NCBI RefSeq assembly: GCF_014197055.1
Contig: NZ_JACIEW010000012.1
Span: 1 to 59,998, forward strand
Direction: 5' to 3'
Length of the DNA stretch: 59,998 bases
Source: Devosia subaequoris
GTDB lineage: Bacteria; Pseudomonadota; Alphaproteobacteria; Rhizobiales; Devosiaceae
Position 1 is the first letter of the stretch, and the number at the start of each line of letters is the position of its first letter. A model generated the notes under the pieces. It ran no database searches. It was not told where the DNA came from and saw only the letters and a program-made list of their open reading frames with translations. The position numbers were made by a program, and so were the translations under genes. Of this stretch, positions 1 to 8,234 are shown in pieces.

Positions 1-1
1 T

Positions 2-97
2 CTCTACTACGATCTGGCCGATCCCCGCTTTGCCGGCGATTACTTCCTGTCCAAGGCGACGCAGGTCAAGAATGTCTGGATCCCTTACGGAGCCTGA
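2..97 (+). CDS. C-terminal end of an unidentified protein (partial)
   Basis: An open frame enters from the left edge and stops with TGA at 95–97. Only 31 residues are visible, ending in NVWIPYGA. It stops 4 bp before the start of the next gene, so the two are probably co-transcribed. The fragment is too short for me to assign a family. Confidence 0.6.
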   Translation, partial: LYYDLADPRFAGDYFLSKATQVKNVWIPYGA

Positions 98-101
98 ACC
101 C

Positions 102-392
102 ATGGCCGACAAGATCGAAATCGAAAATGTAGGCCAGCCCGGCAAGATCTATCGGGTTGACGCGGCCAAGTTCACGGCCATGCGGACAGCGGTTCTCGAC
201 GTCCTGCCCGATGCAGCCCCCGGCATGCCGGTCGGCGAGCTCATCGCGGCGGTCAAGCCAAGACTGCCCCGGGATCTGTTTCCGGGTGGCGACAAGGCCG
301 GCTGGTGGGTCAAGTCCGTCCAGCTCGATCTTGAGGCCAAGAAGGTCATTGCCCGCGCCAAAAAGCCGCCGGTTCGACTCTACAAGCTTTAG
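102..392 (+). CDS. DUF6958-family small protein
   Basis: This 96-residue protein starts at ATG 102, 4 bp after the preceding stop. It resembles the small uncharacterised DUF6958 family, with a [14 protein letters not shown] segment in the C-terminal half followed by a basic tail ([13 protein letters not shown]). The GWW..VQ..LE pattern suggests a winged-helix-like fold, but no function is known. It has no signal peptide or membrane segment, so it should be cytoplasmic. It is packed 7 bp upstream of deoA, which suggests co-transcription with the nucleoside-salvage genes. Assignment is by recall of family appearance. Confidence 0.75.
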   Translation: MADKIEIENVGQPGKIYRVDAAKFTAMRTAVLDVLPDAAPGMPVGELIAAVKPRLPRDLFPGGDKAGWWVKSVQLDLEAKKVIARAKKPPVRLYKL

Positions 393-399
393 GAATCTC

Positions 400-1722
400 A
401 TGGTTTTCCTTCCCCAGGAAGTCATCCTGAAAAAACGCAATGGCGAGCCTCTCGCATCGGAGGACATCGCTCGTTTTATTGCCGGTTTTGCACAGGGCAG
501 CGTCTCCCACGCCCAGGCCGCCGCCTTTGCCATGGCGGTCTATTTCAACGATATGGACATGGACGAACGGGTTGCCTTGACCCTGGCGATGCGCGATAGC
601 GGCACCGTGCTCGACTGGTCCGATCTCGACGGCCCTGTGGCCGACAAGCACTCGACCGGTGGCGTGGGCGACAATGTTTCCCTCATGCTGGCCCCGATCC
701 TGGCCGCCATAGGCATTTACGTGCCGATGATCTCCGGGCGCGGTCTGGGTCACACCGGCGGCACGCTCGACAAGTTCGATGCCATCCCCGGCTATCAAAC
801 CCAGCCCGACAATGCGCTGTTCCGCAAGGTGGTGCGCGACGCCGGCTGCGCCATTATCGGCCAGACCGCAGACCTCGCTCCCGCCGACAAGACGCTCTAC
901 GCCATTCGCGACGTCACCGGCACGGTCGAATCCATCGCGCTCATCACCGCTTCGATCCTGTCGAAAAAGCTCGCCGCTGGCCTCGACGCGCTCATTCTCG
1001 ACGTTAAAACCGGCTCCGGCGCCTTCATGCCGACGCTGGAACGGTCACGCGATCTGGCGCAAAGCCTCGTGGCCGTTGCCAATGGTGCAGGTTTGAAGAC
1101 CGGTGCGCTCATCACCGACATGAACGAGCCGCTGGCCTCCGCCGCTGGCAATGGCCTGGAAGTGCGCAACGCTGTCGATTTCCTGACTGGGGCCCATCAG
1201 GATCCGCGCCTGCGCGAAGTTACCCTGGCGCTTTGTGCTGAAATTGCCCTGATGACACACAAAGCGACGTCCCCTGAGGACGCCCGGGCCCTTGTGGACG
1301 ACGCGTTGGACTCCGGCCGTGCGACCGGGCATTTCGCGCGCATGGTCGCCGCTCTTGGTGGTCCTGCCGATTTCGTCGAGAACATGGACACGTACCTTGC
1401 TTCAGCGCCCATCGTCCGCGATGTCTTTGCGGAAGGGCAGGGGACCATCGCCACCATCGACACCCGCGGCGTCGGCATGGCGGTCGTCGCTCTGGGCGGT
1501 GGTCGGGCCACGCCCACAGACAGCATCGACTATCGTGTCGGCTTCGACCGCCTCGCCCCGTTGGGCGCGGTTGCCGATGCTCAAACACCCATTGCCCGCA
1601 TCCATGCTGCCGACGAGGCCAGTGCCGCAGAAGCCGAAGCCAGGTTGAAGCGCGCCTACGGTCTGGGTGACGCGGCCATAGAGAACCCGATTGTCGCCGG
1701 TCACGTCGGGGCCAAGGAGTAA
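400..1722 (+). CDS. deoA: Thymidine phosphorylase
   Basis: DeoA cleaves thymidine with phosphate to thymine and 2-deoxyribose-1-phosphate in pyrimidine salvage. The 440-residue product matches the usual family length. [13 protein letters not shown] near residue 84 and the family signature [15 protein letters not shown] near residue 113 are both present, and [10 protein letters not shown] follows in the phosphate-binding region. The ATG at 400 was chosen over a long upstream extension that only overlaps the previous gene out of frame. deoB starts 5 bp downstream and upp follows, so base release, sugar-phosphate isomerisation and uracil recycling sit in one operon. Confidence 0.96.
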   Translation: MVFLPQEVILKKRNGEPLASEDIARFIAGFAQGSVSHAQAAAFAMAVYFNDMDMDERVALTLAMRDSGTVLDWSDLDGPVADKHSTGGVGDNVSLMLAPILAAIGIYVPMISGRGLGHTGGTLDKFDAIPGYQTQPDNALFRKVVRDAGCAIIGQTADLAPADKTLYAIRDVTGTVESIALITASILSKKLAAGLDALILDVKTGSGAFMPTLERSRDLAQSLVAVANGAGLKTGALITDMNEPLASAAGNGLEVRNAVDFLTGAHQDPRLREVTLALCAEIALMTHKATSPEDARALVDDALDSGRATGHFARMVAALGGPADFVENMDTYLASAPIVRDVFAEGQGTIATIDTRGVGMAVVALGGGRATPTDSIDYRVGFDRLAPLGAVADAQTPIARIHAADEASAAEAEARLKRAYGLGDAAIENPIVAGHVGAKE

Positions 1723-1727
1723 TTGCC

Positions 1728-2945
1728 ATGCCCCGCGCCATTGTGTGCCTTCTCGACAGCGTAGGTATCGGCGGCGCCCCCGATGCTGCCAGCTATGGTG
1801 ATGAAGGCTCGAACACGGTCGGCCACATCGCCGAATGGGCGGCCGCAGGCAAGGCCGATCGCGACGGTCTGCGCGTCGGCCCGCTTCACGTGCCAAACAT
1901 GGACGCCATGGGTCTCGGTGCCGCGATAAAACTCTCCACCGGCACCCTGCCACCCGGCCTCTCGGACACTCCCAAGGGCGGCCGCTTCGGGGTCGGTCGC
2001 GAAGTGTCCAAGGGCAAGGACACGCCTTCGGGCCATTGGGAAATCGCCGGCGTGCCGGTCCCCTTCGAGTGGGGCTATTTCCCGCAAACCCAGCCGACAT
2101 TCCCGCCCGAACTGATCGCCGAGTTCTTGAAGCGGACCGGCCTGCCCGGCATTCTGGGCGACAAGCACGCCTCGGGCACAACCGTCATCGCCGAACTGGG
2201 CGAGGAGCACATCCGCTCCGGCATGCCGATCTGCTACACCTCGATCGACAGCGTGTTCCAGATCGCCGCCCACGAAACCCATTTCGGTCTCGACCGACTC
2301 TATGAGACTTGCAGAACCGCCTTCGAACTAACCGAGCCGCTCAAGATCGGCCGCGTCATCGCGCGGCCCTTCATCGGTGAAACGCCTGAAACCTTCAAGC
2401 GCACCGGCAATCGCCGCGACTTCGCCATTGCCCCGCCCGAGCCGACCCTGCTCGACCGCAACGCCGCCGCCGGCAATCAGGTTTTTGCCATCGGTAAGAT
2501 CTCCGACATCTATGCCGGCTCCGGCGTTACCCACAAATTGAAGGGCACCGGCATCCCTCAGCTCTTCGACAAGACGCTCGAAGCCATGGAGATGGCGGCC
2601 GATCGAGCCTTCATCATGACCAATTTCGTAGACTTCGACAGCGAGTATGGTCATCGCCGCGATGTGCCCGGTTATGCCGCCGCGCTCGAGCTGTTCGATA
2701 GCCGCCTGCCCGAGATCATCGCGGCCCTACGGCACGATGATCTGCTGATCCTCACCGCTGATCATGGCAACGACCCGACCTGGACCGGCACCGATCATAC
2801 CCGCGAACAGGTGCCCATCCTGGTCTTTTCCCCAGCCCTGCCCAAGGGAGAGATTGGCATTCGCCCCAGCTTCGCTGATATAGGTGAAACAATTGCGGCC
2901 TGGCTGGGCCTGCGCCCCGGCCGCCACGGCAAGAATTTCCTTTAA
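1728..2945 (+). CDS. deoB: Phosphopentomutase
   Basis: DeoB interconverts (deoxy)ribose-1-phosphate and (deoxy)ribose-5-phosphate, acting directly on the deoA product. The 405-residue protein belongs to the alkaline-phosphatase-like metalloenzyme superfamily. The N-terminal metal-binding segment [13 protein letters not shown] (about residue 8) and the C-terminal [18 protein letters not shown] (about residue 343) carry the expected Asp and His ligands. The cap domain between them includes [11 protein letters not shown]. Start ATG 1728 lies 5 bp after deoA. Confidence 0.97.
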   Translation: MPRAIVCLLDSVGIGGAPDAASYGDEGSNTVGHIAEWAAAGKADRDGLRVGPLHVPNMDAMGLGAAIKLSTGTLPPGLSDTPKGGRFGVGREVSKGKDTPSGHWEIAGVPVPFEWGYFPQTQPTFPPELIAEFLKRTGLPGILGDKHASGTTVIAELGEEHIRSGMPICYTSIDSVFQIAAHETHFGLDRLYETCRTAFELTEPLKIGRVIARPFIGETPETFKRTGNRRDFAIAPPEPTLLDRNAAAGNQVFAIGKISDIYAGSGVTHKLKGTGIPQLFDKTLEAMEMAADRAFIMTNFVDFDSEYGHRRDVPGYAAALELFDSRLPEIIAALRHDDLLILTADHGNDPTWTGTDHTREQVPILVFSPALPKGEIGIRPSFADIGETIAAWLGLRPGRHGKNFL

Positions 2946-2970
2946 AGGCCAACAGACAAGAGGTGTTCCG

Positions 2971-3612
2971 ATGAGCAAGGTCCAGGGCAATGTGACGGTC
3001 ATCGACCACCCCATGATCCAGCACAAGCTGACCATCATGCGCAACAAGGAGACCTCGATCGCCGGTTTCCGGCGCCTGCTGCGCGAGATCGCCCATCTGA
3101 TGTGCTACGAGGTCACACGCGATCTCGAACTGGAGCTGATCGACATCGAAACGCCCATGGCGCCGATGAAGTCGCCCGCCATCAAGGGCAAGAAGCTGGT
3201 CTTCGCTTCCATTCTGCGTGCCGGCAATGGCCTGCTCGATGGCATGCTCGATCTCGTCCCCGCCGCACGCGTCGCCCATATCGGCATGTATCGCGACCAC
3301 GAAACACTTGAGCCGGTCGAGTACTATTTCAAGGCACCCTCGAGCCTTGAAGATCGCCTGATCATCGTGGTCGATCCCATGCTGGCCACCGCCAATTCGG
3401 CGACGGCGGCCATGGAAAAGCTCAAGGAGCGCGGCGCCAATAACATCCGCTTCCTCTGCCTGCTTGCGGCCCCCGAAGGCATCCGGCACTTCACCGAAGC
3501 CCATCCCGATGTGCCGGTCTATACCGCTGCCATCGACGATCACCTCAACGAGAAGGGCTATATCGTCCCGGGTCTGGGTGATGCCGGCGACCGCATGTAC
3601 GGCACGCGCTGA
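2971..3612 (+). CDS. upp: Uracil phosphoribosyltransferase
   Basis: Upp converts uracil and PRPP to UMP. The product is 213 residues, close to the family norm of about 208. The N-terminal [16 protein letters not shown], the [13 protein letters not shown] segment and the C-terminal uracil-binding [15 protein letters not shown] are conserved. The PRPP loop reads [10 protein letters not shown] where many bacterial enzymes have ATGGS. I recall the ATANSA form in other alphaproteobacteria, so it is not a sign of inactivity. Start ATG 2971 follows GAGG at 2960–2963. It completes the deoA–deoB–upp operon. Confidence 0.96.
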   Translation: MSKVQGNVTVIDHPMIQHKLTIMRNKETSIAGFRRLLREIAHLMCYEVTRDLELELIDIETPMAPMKSPAIKGKKLVFASILRAGNGLLDGMLDLVPAARVAHIGMYRDHETLEPVEYYFKAPSSLEDRLIIVVDPMLATANSATAAMEKLKERGANNIRFLCLLAAPEGIRHFTEAHPDVPVYTAAIDDHLNEKGYIVPGLGDAGDRMYGTR

Positions 3613-3657
3613 ACCGCCAGTCCATCACCGCATCAATTACCACACTGGAGTCCCCGG

Positions 3658-4053
3658 ATGGCCAAGCTCGTCCACTCGATGATCCGCGTCCTCGATGAGG
3701 CACGCTCCGTCGCCTATTACGAGAGGGCCTTCGGGTTGAAGGTGGTGGATCGTCTGGATTTTGAGGGGTTTACCCTGGTCTACATGGCCGGAGAGGAGGT
3801 CGGATTCGAGCTCGAACTGACCATCAACAAGGGCACCACAGAGCCCTATGATCTCGGCGATGGTTACGGACATCTGGCCGTGGTGGTCGACGATGTCGAG
3901 GCCGAACACGCCCGCTTCAACGAACTGGGCCTGCCGACCGGCAAGCTGGTCGATTTCAAGAATGGTGAAACGCCGGTGGCCAGGTTCTTCTTTGCCACCG
4001 ATCCCGATGGCTACAAGATCGAAGTCATCGAAAAAGGTGGACGCTTCCGCTAA
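3658..4053 (+). CDS. VOC-family protein (glyoxalase I-like)
   Basis: The 131-residue protein has the paired beta-alpha-beta-beta-beta units of the vicinal oxygen chelate fold. It begins KLVHSMIRVLDEARSVAYYERAFGL cut short here as HSMIRVLD and AFGLKVVD, with a second half starting GYGHLAVVVDDV. His (HSMIRV), Glu (FELELT), His (GHLAVV) and Glu (YKIEVIE) occupy the positions of glyoxalase I metal ligands, so lactoylglutathione lyase activity is plausible. Spacing of 45 bp from upp allows read-through. The exact substrate is not provable from sequence. Confidence 0.85.
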   Translation: MAKLVHSMIRVLDEARSVAYYERAFGLKVVDRLDFEGFTLVYMAGEEVGFELELTINKGTTEPYDLGDGYGHLAVVVDDVEAEHARFNELGLPTGKLVDFKNGETPVARFFFATDPDGYKIEVIEKGGRFR

Positions 4054-4088
4054 CCAAAGGCGCCCGGGGAACACCCAGGGCCTCTTGC

Positions 4089-4709
4089 TTATTTAGCCTT
4101 GAGAGGCAAGCCGAGCGCGATCAGGTCAGATCGCAAGTGCTCGGGGTCCTTGAAGTGGATGCCCTTCATCCCGAAACGGCGCGCGGCGACAATATTGGGC
4201 TCGCTGTCATCGATGAAGACGCAGCTTTCCGGAGCCAGCGCATAGCGCTCGCAGAACACCCGGTAGAGTCGCGGATCGGGCTTCACCAGCCCTTCAAGTC
4301 CGGAAACGATCACACCATCAAACTTCTCCAGGAACGGCCACTCGCCCAGCCGCGTCATCCACTTCTCCCAGGAGAAATTGGTGATCGCGAAGGTGGGGAT
4401 GTCCTGGTCGACTAACTCGTTGTGGATGTCGATCGTCCCCTGAATATGCGGTCCGAATGTCTCCGCCCAGCGCTCGTCATAGGCCTTGATTTCGCGCCAG
4501 TACTTGGGAAACCGCGTCACCAGCTTGGCCACGCCCTCGGCATAGATCTCGCCGGCATCGAACTCCAGGTTCCAGTCGCCGGTGCAGATATGGTCGTGGA
4601 ACCACTGCGCATCTTCCTCGCTGTCGAACAGCTTGCGGAACAGATACATCGGGTTCCAGTCGACGAAGACGCCGCCGAGATCGAATACGGGAATGATGTG
4701 GTCGTCCAT
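4089..4709 (-). CDS. HAD-superfamily hydrolase (YihX-like)
   Basis: The 206-residue protein is a cytoplasmic HAD phosphatase. Motif I is VFDLGGVFVDW, where the usual second Asp of DxD is Gly, as in the YihX subgroup. Motif II is ITNFSWEKW, motif III includes GLVKPDPRLY, and motif IV is CVFIDDSEPNI. Glucose-1-phosphate or a similar sugar phosphate is a possible substrate by analogy with YihX, but this is inference. Start ATG 4709 aligns with the family N-terminus; a longer frame upstream has no support. It converges on the VOC gene. Confidence 0.87.
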   Translation of the reverse strand: MDDHIIPVFDLGGVFVDWNPMYLFRKLFDSEEDAQWFHDHICTGDWNLEFDAGEIYAEGVAKLVTRFPKYWREIKAYDERWAETFGPHIQGTIDIHNELVDQDIPTFAITNFSWEKWMTRLGEWPFLEKFDGVIVSGLEGLVKPDPRLYRVFCERYALAPESCVFIDDSEPNIVAARRFGMKGIHFKDPEHLRSDLIALGLPLKAK

Positions 4710-4806
4710 GTGAGCCGTCCGCCTGGTTCGAGAAATTCTGAGCGGCTTGTGGCACGGCAGAATAGCGCGGACAAGCGGGCGCGGAGCTCCCGAGCCCGCA
4801 GGACAA

Positions 4807-5379
4807 CTAGTTGATCGAGATGGGTTCGCCGAAGCGCGGCAGGAAATAGGCGGCGCGATAAAGATTGACCGGCACATCGAAGATGAGACCCTGCAAGGGG
4901 GTGTAGGTGAAGCTGGCCTCGGCGGCGATCACCATATTGCCTTTGGAGATGTCGATCATTGCGTCGGGCAGCTCGAACGTGCTGCCCACCGTGTGGGGTG
5001 TGATGTTGGTATATGCCTCACCTTGATATTGCCGCGTCCAGATTACCTCCGTCTTTCCACTGCTATCGACCCAGACCGCCGTCACCACCTGCTGCACGCC
5101 GTTGGATTCGAATGGCGTCATGATTCCGCTAGCCGCCAGAAAGAAGTCCTGCATCTGGCTGTTGGCGATAGTGCCGTCGACACGTGCCACGAGGTCACCA
5201 ATGGCGCCCGCCACCGATTGCACCTTGCGGTCCACCGTGATCAATGCGCTTGCCTCAAGCGTGCCGAGATAGGCGAACAGCATGACCGGCAGGACGAGGG
5301 CAAATTCCACCACCGCAGTGCCTTGCTCCGCGCGGCGGATCCGCTTCAGCCACTCTAGCATTACGCGCGCCCCGCTCAT
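4807..5379 (-). CDS. TadE/TadG-like pilus assembly protein
   Basis: This 190-residue protein has a pseudopilin-type N-terminus: RRAEQGTAVVEFALVLPVM, with the TadE hallmark VEFALxxPV followed by a single hydrophobic helix and a periplasmic domain. TadE-type minor pilins are needed for Flp pilus biogenesis in the inner membrane. Its start at 5379 overlaps the stop of the upstream tadE-like gene as ATGA, so translation is probably coupled; a downstream ATG at 5361 is an alternative. It lacks the long von Willebrand domain of full-size TadG. Confidence 0.85.
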   Translation of the reverse strand: MSGARVMLEWLKRIRRAEQGTAVVEFALVLPVMLFAYLGTLEASALITVDRKVQSVAGAIGDLVARVDGTIANSQMQDFFLAASGIMTPFESNGVQQVVTAVWVDSSGKTEVIWTRQYQGEAYTNITPHTVGSTFELPDAMIDISKGNMVIAAEASFTYTPLQGLIFDVPVNLYRAAYFLPRFGEPISIN

Positions 5380-5906
5380 GAGAATGGCTCGTTTTGGAAC
5401 ACGGTGGCCGAACCCATCAACCGCCGACCGTCGCCCAGATTGGACATGCCGAGGATGCCCAGTCGTATCGCAACTGGATAGCGATAAAAGACCTGAACCA
5501 GTGTTACGGACTTGCCACTGCCCGGCCTCCAGGTCTCGTCCACCGTCCAGTCGCAAGGGGCCTCGCAGTCCGTTTCGACCGGTGGCTCCAGATCGGCTGA
5601 TTGGAAATTGGCCACCGTGTTGACCCGGATGTGCAGCCCGGCGCAATCGGGGAACATTCCGTAGAGCCGATCGCAGATGTCGGTGCGAAACTCATCTATC
5701 GTGGTTCCAGCACTCTGCACCTGGCCCGTGCGAATGGTGCGCGCGGCATCCTGCACGGCGCTTTCCAGGATCTGCGAAGACAGGAAGATCACGGAGGTCT
5801 GGATAATTGCCCCGATAATGCCGAAGAAGGGCAGGGCAAGCAGGGCGAATTCAACAGCAGTCACACCGCGCTCGTCGCGGGTCAAATGGCGGCTCTGCCG
5901 CGTCAT
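5376..5906 (-). CDS. tadE: TadE-like minor pilin
   Basis: The 176-residue product has the motif DERGVTAVEFALLALPF near the N-terminus, a following transmembrane helix, and a periplasmic domain with several Cys residues (CDRLYGMFPDCAG, ETDCEAPCDW). This fits TadE of the Tad pilus system. I chose ATG 5906; a GTG at 5966 would add 20 residues but no start has a convincing ribosome site. It leads a two-gene minus-strand operon with the next TadE/TadG-like gene and faces away from the pilin genes. Confidence 0.83.
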   Translation of the reverse strand: MTRQSRHLTRDERGVTAVEFALLALPFFGIIGAIIQTSVIFLSSQILESAVQDAARTIRTGQVQSAGTTIDEFRTDICDRLYGMFPDCAGLHIRVNTVANFQSADLEPPVETDCEAPCDWTVDETWRPGSGKSVTLVQVFYRYPVAIRLGILGMSNLGDGRRLMGSATVFQNEPFS

Positions 5907-6032
5907 CCTGTGCCAGCTTTTGCCGAACAATTTGCTTTGGCTCCCGCGTAAACGCTTTGGAGCCACACTAGGGGGATACCCTCACTCAATGGTTAGGAAG
6001 ACCGACGCAATACCTGGGATTTTCCCTTAGGG

Positions 6033-6047
6033 TAAACGCTGCCTTAA
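6033..6047 (-). promoter_or_regulatory. Possible CtrA-like site upstream of tadE
   Basis: Read on the minus strand the sequence is TTAA-N7-TTTA, one base from the CtrA consensus TTAA-N7-TTAA. It lies about 130 bp upstream of the tadE start. CtrA controls pilus genes in Caulobacter, which is the reason for the suggestion. A single near-match is weak evidence. Confidence 0.3.
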
Positions 6048-6072
6048 CATGGGATCGATGATCGGCTCAGCT

Positions 6073-6519
6073 CTAGTTTGCGGCCGACTGCACCAGTTGG
6101 GAGGAAGCCAACACCCGGCCCGAATAGCCGGTGTCATCGCCCATCATCACTACGGGCTGACAAGTCGGTGCGCATGACAGGGTTGTCCGGCTCTGTCCCT
6201 GATAGACAGTCATGATGCCGGCACTCATCTGCACCACTTCCACCAGTGTATCTGCGACGGGTTCGCCGCGACTGTCCAGAACGATCAGATTGGTCTGGCC
6301 ATAACTCTTGCCGGTCAGGATCAAAGTCTGCGGATCCTGAATGGTCACATCGGCAATTCCCGGATTGCCGATAATGACCGTCGCAGCCGGTGCGCTGATG
6401 CGAAGGATGCGGGCCATGTTCACATTGACATTGATCGGAGCGCCGTCCTGGGCCTGGGCGGGCATCGGTGCCGCAAGAGTTGCGGCGAGCAACAGGGCAG
6501 TGGCGGCAAAACGGAACAT
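6073..6519 (-). CDS. Pilus assembly protein, CpaC N-terminal-like domain
   Basis: The 148-residue protein has a signal peptide ending near PAQAQ (residue 24). It has one T2SS/T3SS pilus N-terminal domain, the module found at the start of CpaC secretins. The core pattern is VIIGNPGIADVTIQDPQTLILTGKSYG split across residues 48–75, for example NPGIADVTI and TGKSYGQTNLIVLD. A secretin barrel is absent, so it is probably a periplasmic accessory protein of the Tad machine. The C-terminus carries a Cys pair (CAPTC). It is transcribed away from the pilin gene. Confidence 0.85.
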   Translation of the reverse strand: MFRFAATALLLAATLAAPMPAQAQDGAPINVNVNMARILRISAPAATVIIGNPGIADVTIQDPQTLILTGKSYGQTNLIVLDSRGEPVADTLVEVVQMSAGIMTVYQGQSRTTLSCAPTCQPVVMMGDDTGYSGRVLASSQLVQSAAN

Positions 6520-6900
6520 GGTGCAAACCTGGGTACTGATACGCTGTCCCTACGATCCACCCGAATGGTAAATACTTGGCAAACGCCGTAGGATTGATCT
6601 TTTGCACGCCTGAGATCGTGTCAGATGAGTATAGTTCATCGCGGCGCCTCAACACGAGGGTCGTCGCAAAGTCTGCGTGGCGACAATGTGTAAAGGTAGT
6701 GGTCGTTGTTGCCTCGATAGAAGTTTATTTACTTGTTAAACGCAGTGTTTACCAGAAGATCAGCAACAGGGCGCAATCAAGCTGCTGGCCCCTCGATTAA
6801 CGCTATTTCAACGTGTGGCGGCTAGCGTCAGGCCATGTTCGATGAGTGACGTGGTCCGACACTGCGCTCACCCGAGGACGTGTAAAAAAGGAGCCTGGGA
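6520..6900. promoter_or_regulatory. Divergent regulatory region between pilus genes
   Basis: This 381-bp gap separates the minus-strand CpaC-N-like gene from the first Flp pilin and is more AT-rich than its surroundings. I see no gene in it. It holds an inverted GTTAAAC-N5-GTTTAC around 6735–6752, a CtrA-like near-match at 6797–6811, and a strong Shine-Dalgarno (AAAAAAGGAG) just before 6901. It probably contains promoters for both directions. Confidence 0.55.
6797..6811 (+). promoter_or_regulatory. Possible CtrA-like site upstream of the major pilin
   Basis: The sequence TTAA-N7-TCAA lies about 90 bp before the first pilin start. It matches seven of the eight specified CtrA positions. Regulation of pilA by CtrA is established in Caulobacter. 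Here it is an inference from a near-match only. Confidence 0.3.
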
Positions 6901-7101
6901 ATGAAAATTTTCGCACGTTTCGCGCAGGATGAGTCGGGCGCGACTGCAATCGAGTACGGCCTGATCGCCGCACTCATCTCTGTTGGTATCATCGCAGCCG
7001 TTTCGACGCTTGGTGGCGGTCTGGCCGGGGTGTTTGAACAGATCAACACCGAGCTTGGCTTCGGCGGCGCTGCCGGCGCAGACGCAGGCGCAGGCGGCTG
7101 A
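6901..7101 (+). CDS. Flp-family type IVb pilin (major pilin candidate)
   Basis: The 66-residue prepilin has a 13-residue leader ending DESG and then ATAIEYGLIAALISVGIIAA. The G|x4-EY pattern is the processing site for the CpaA prepilin peptidase. The mature protein is a hydrophobic helix followed by a short Gly/Ala-rich tail, typical of Flp subunits that polymerise into the Tad adhesive pilus. A strong AAGGAG sits at 6889–6894. A stable hairpin follows the gene at 7165–7194, consistent with abundant pilin mRNA. Confidence 0.95.
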   Translation: MKIFARFAQDESGATAIEYGLIAALISVGIIAAVSTLGGGLAGVFEQINTELGFGGAAGADAGAGG

Positions 7102-7164
7102 TCCGAAATAGGACAGTACGATAACGGTCGAAACTGCCCAAATTGTGTTCGGCCAGAAATACAT

Positions 7165-7194
7165 CGCGGGCTCCCGCCTCCGGCAGAGCCCGCG
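7165..7194 (+). terminator. Hairpin between the two pilin genes (attenuator candidate)
   Basis: CGCGGGCTC at 7165–7173 pairs perfectly with GAGCCCGCG at 7186–7194 around a 12-nt loop, giving a 9-bp GC-rich stem. Only a short mixed T-containing tract follows. It could partly terminate transcription or stabilise the 3' end of the major pilin mRNA. Confidence 0.6.
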
Positions 7195-7222
7195 GTCTCG
7201 ATTCTTGTGGTGAGGATTGCAC

Positions 7223-7432
7223 ATGTCTGGACCCAAAAGGATCGATCGGCGTGCCGGCGTCCTCCTGCGCAGATTTGCAGCAAAAGAAGATGGCGCGACG
7301 GCTATCGAATACGCCATGATTGCCTCATTGCTGTCCGTGGCCGTTGTGGGATCCGCCCTGATGTTGGGCGGCGGCTTGGAAGGCGTATGGGCTTATGTCC
7401 GTGACGAGGTCATGGCTGGCCTCGCCCTGTAG
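7223..7432 (+). CDS. Second Flp-family pilin
   Basis: This 69-residue prepilin has the processing motif EDG|ATAIEYAMIASLLSVAVVG and a short C-terminal region. Its leader is 24 residues long and rich in Arg/Lys, against 13 in the first pilin. ATG 7223 was chosen because GAGG lies about 8 nt upstream. It may be a minor or alternative pilin. The mature N-terminal helix resembles the first pilin but the tails differ, so this is not a recent duplication. Confidence 0.9.
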   Translation: MSGPKRIDRRAGVLLRRFAAKEDGATAIEYAMIASLLSVAVVGSALMLGGGLEGVWAYVRDEVMAGLAL

Positions 7433-7513
7433 GCGACATCCAGATTTCACCATTCGCGATTTCTTAAGCGCAACTGTGCCAACAATAGTTTGGTCCTTTG
7501 CGTGGAGGGTGAA

Positions 7514-8026
7514 GTGTTCCAGTTTCTAGCCTTGTTTTTCTTCCCCCTGGCGATGGCCTTTGCCGCCTCATCAGACCTGTTGACCATGCGCATCTCCAAC
7601 AAGCTGGTCCTGTTGCTGGTCGCGGGCTTTGTGACGATGGCGCTTGCCGTCGAACTGCCACTGCAGCAATTCGCCATGCATGTTTTGTGCGCCTTTTTGG
7701 TGCTGGTCGTCGCCTTTGGCATGTTCGCCATGCGCTGGATTGGCGGTGGCGATGCCAAGCTGGCCGCTGCGACTACGCTCTGGCTCGGCTTCGGACTGAC
7801 GCTGCCCTATCTGGTACACGCCGCCTTGCTCGGTGGAGTGCTGACCCTTGCAGTGTTGATGCTGCGCCGGCTGCCACTCGACACTGTGTTTGTCGGTCGG
7901 CCCTGGCTTGGCTGGCTCAATCGCCTGCACGACCCCAAGCAGGGCGTGCCCTATGGTGTTGCCCTGGCAGCGGCTGGCCTGCTGACCTATTCCAATACCG
8001 CCATCTTCGAGCGCCTTACGGCCTAA
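7514..8026 (+). CDS. cpaA: Prepilin peptidase (A24 family)
   Basis: CpaA cleaves the leader from Flp prepilins at the inner membrane. The 170-residue protein is mostly hydrophobic with about five to six membrane segments. It has the two catalytic Asp regions of A24 peptidases: SSDLLTMRISN near residue 20 and GGGDAKLAAA near residue 77. GTG 7514 is chosen because GGAGG sits 6 nt upstream; the upstream TTG at 7490 has no ribosome site. It follows the second pilin by 81 bp. Confidence 0.9.
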   Translation: MFQFLALFFFPLAMAFAASSDLLTMRISNKLVLLLVAGFVTMALAVELPLQQFAMHVLCAFLVLVVAFGMFAMRWIGGGDAKLAAATTLWLGFGLTLPYLVHAALLGGVLTLAVLMLRRLPLDTVFVGRPWLGWLNRLHDPKQGVPYGVALAAAGLLTYSNTAIFERLTA

Positions 8027-8153
8027 AAATAGTATTCAGCCGTTTCAGTGGTCGTTGGCGAAATAATCGCCGGCGGCCTTTTCTTTTACGCGCGTCTCGA
8101 TCTCGCAAAAAGCAAGCGTTCATAACTTGTTAACGCCTTTTGCAAAGCCCTGA

Positions 8154-8168
8154 TTAACTAAAACTTGA
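8154..8168 (+). promoter_or_regulatory. Possible CtrA-like site upstream of cpaB
   Basis: TTAA-N7-TTGA lies about 65 bp upstream of cpaB, in a 208-bp gap after cpaA. It is one base from the CtrA consensus. A second TTAA half-site is at 8130–8133. This suggests a separate promoter for the cpaB–tadC block but is not decisive. Confidence 0.3.
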
Positions 8169-8234
8169 CCCTTTGCTTCCATAGTTCACCCGGTGGAATT
8201 GGGCCAGTAGGCTCGCGTACAACCGGAGTAGGGC

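Noticed and set aside
1220..2282. Long minus-strand open frames across deoA and deoB
   Set aside because: They are out-of-phase shadows of clearly identified genes in high-GC DNA, with no ribosome sites or family motifs.
8030..8090. Terminator after cpaA
   Set aside because: GGCG and CGCC flank a short loop before a T-rich tract, but the stem is only 4 bp, so I do not list it as a terminator.
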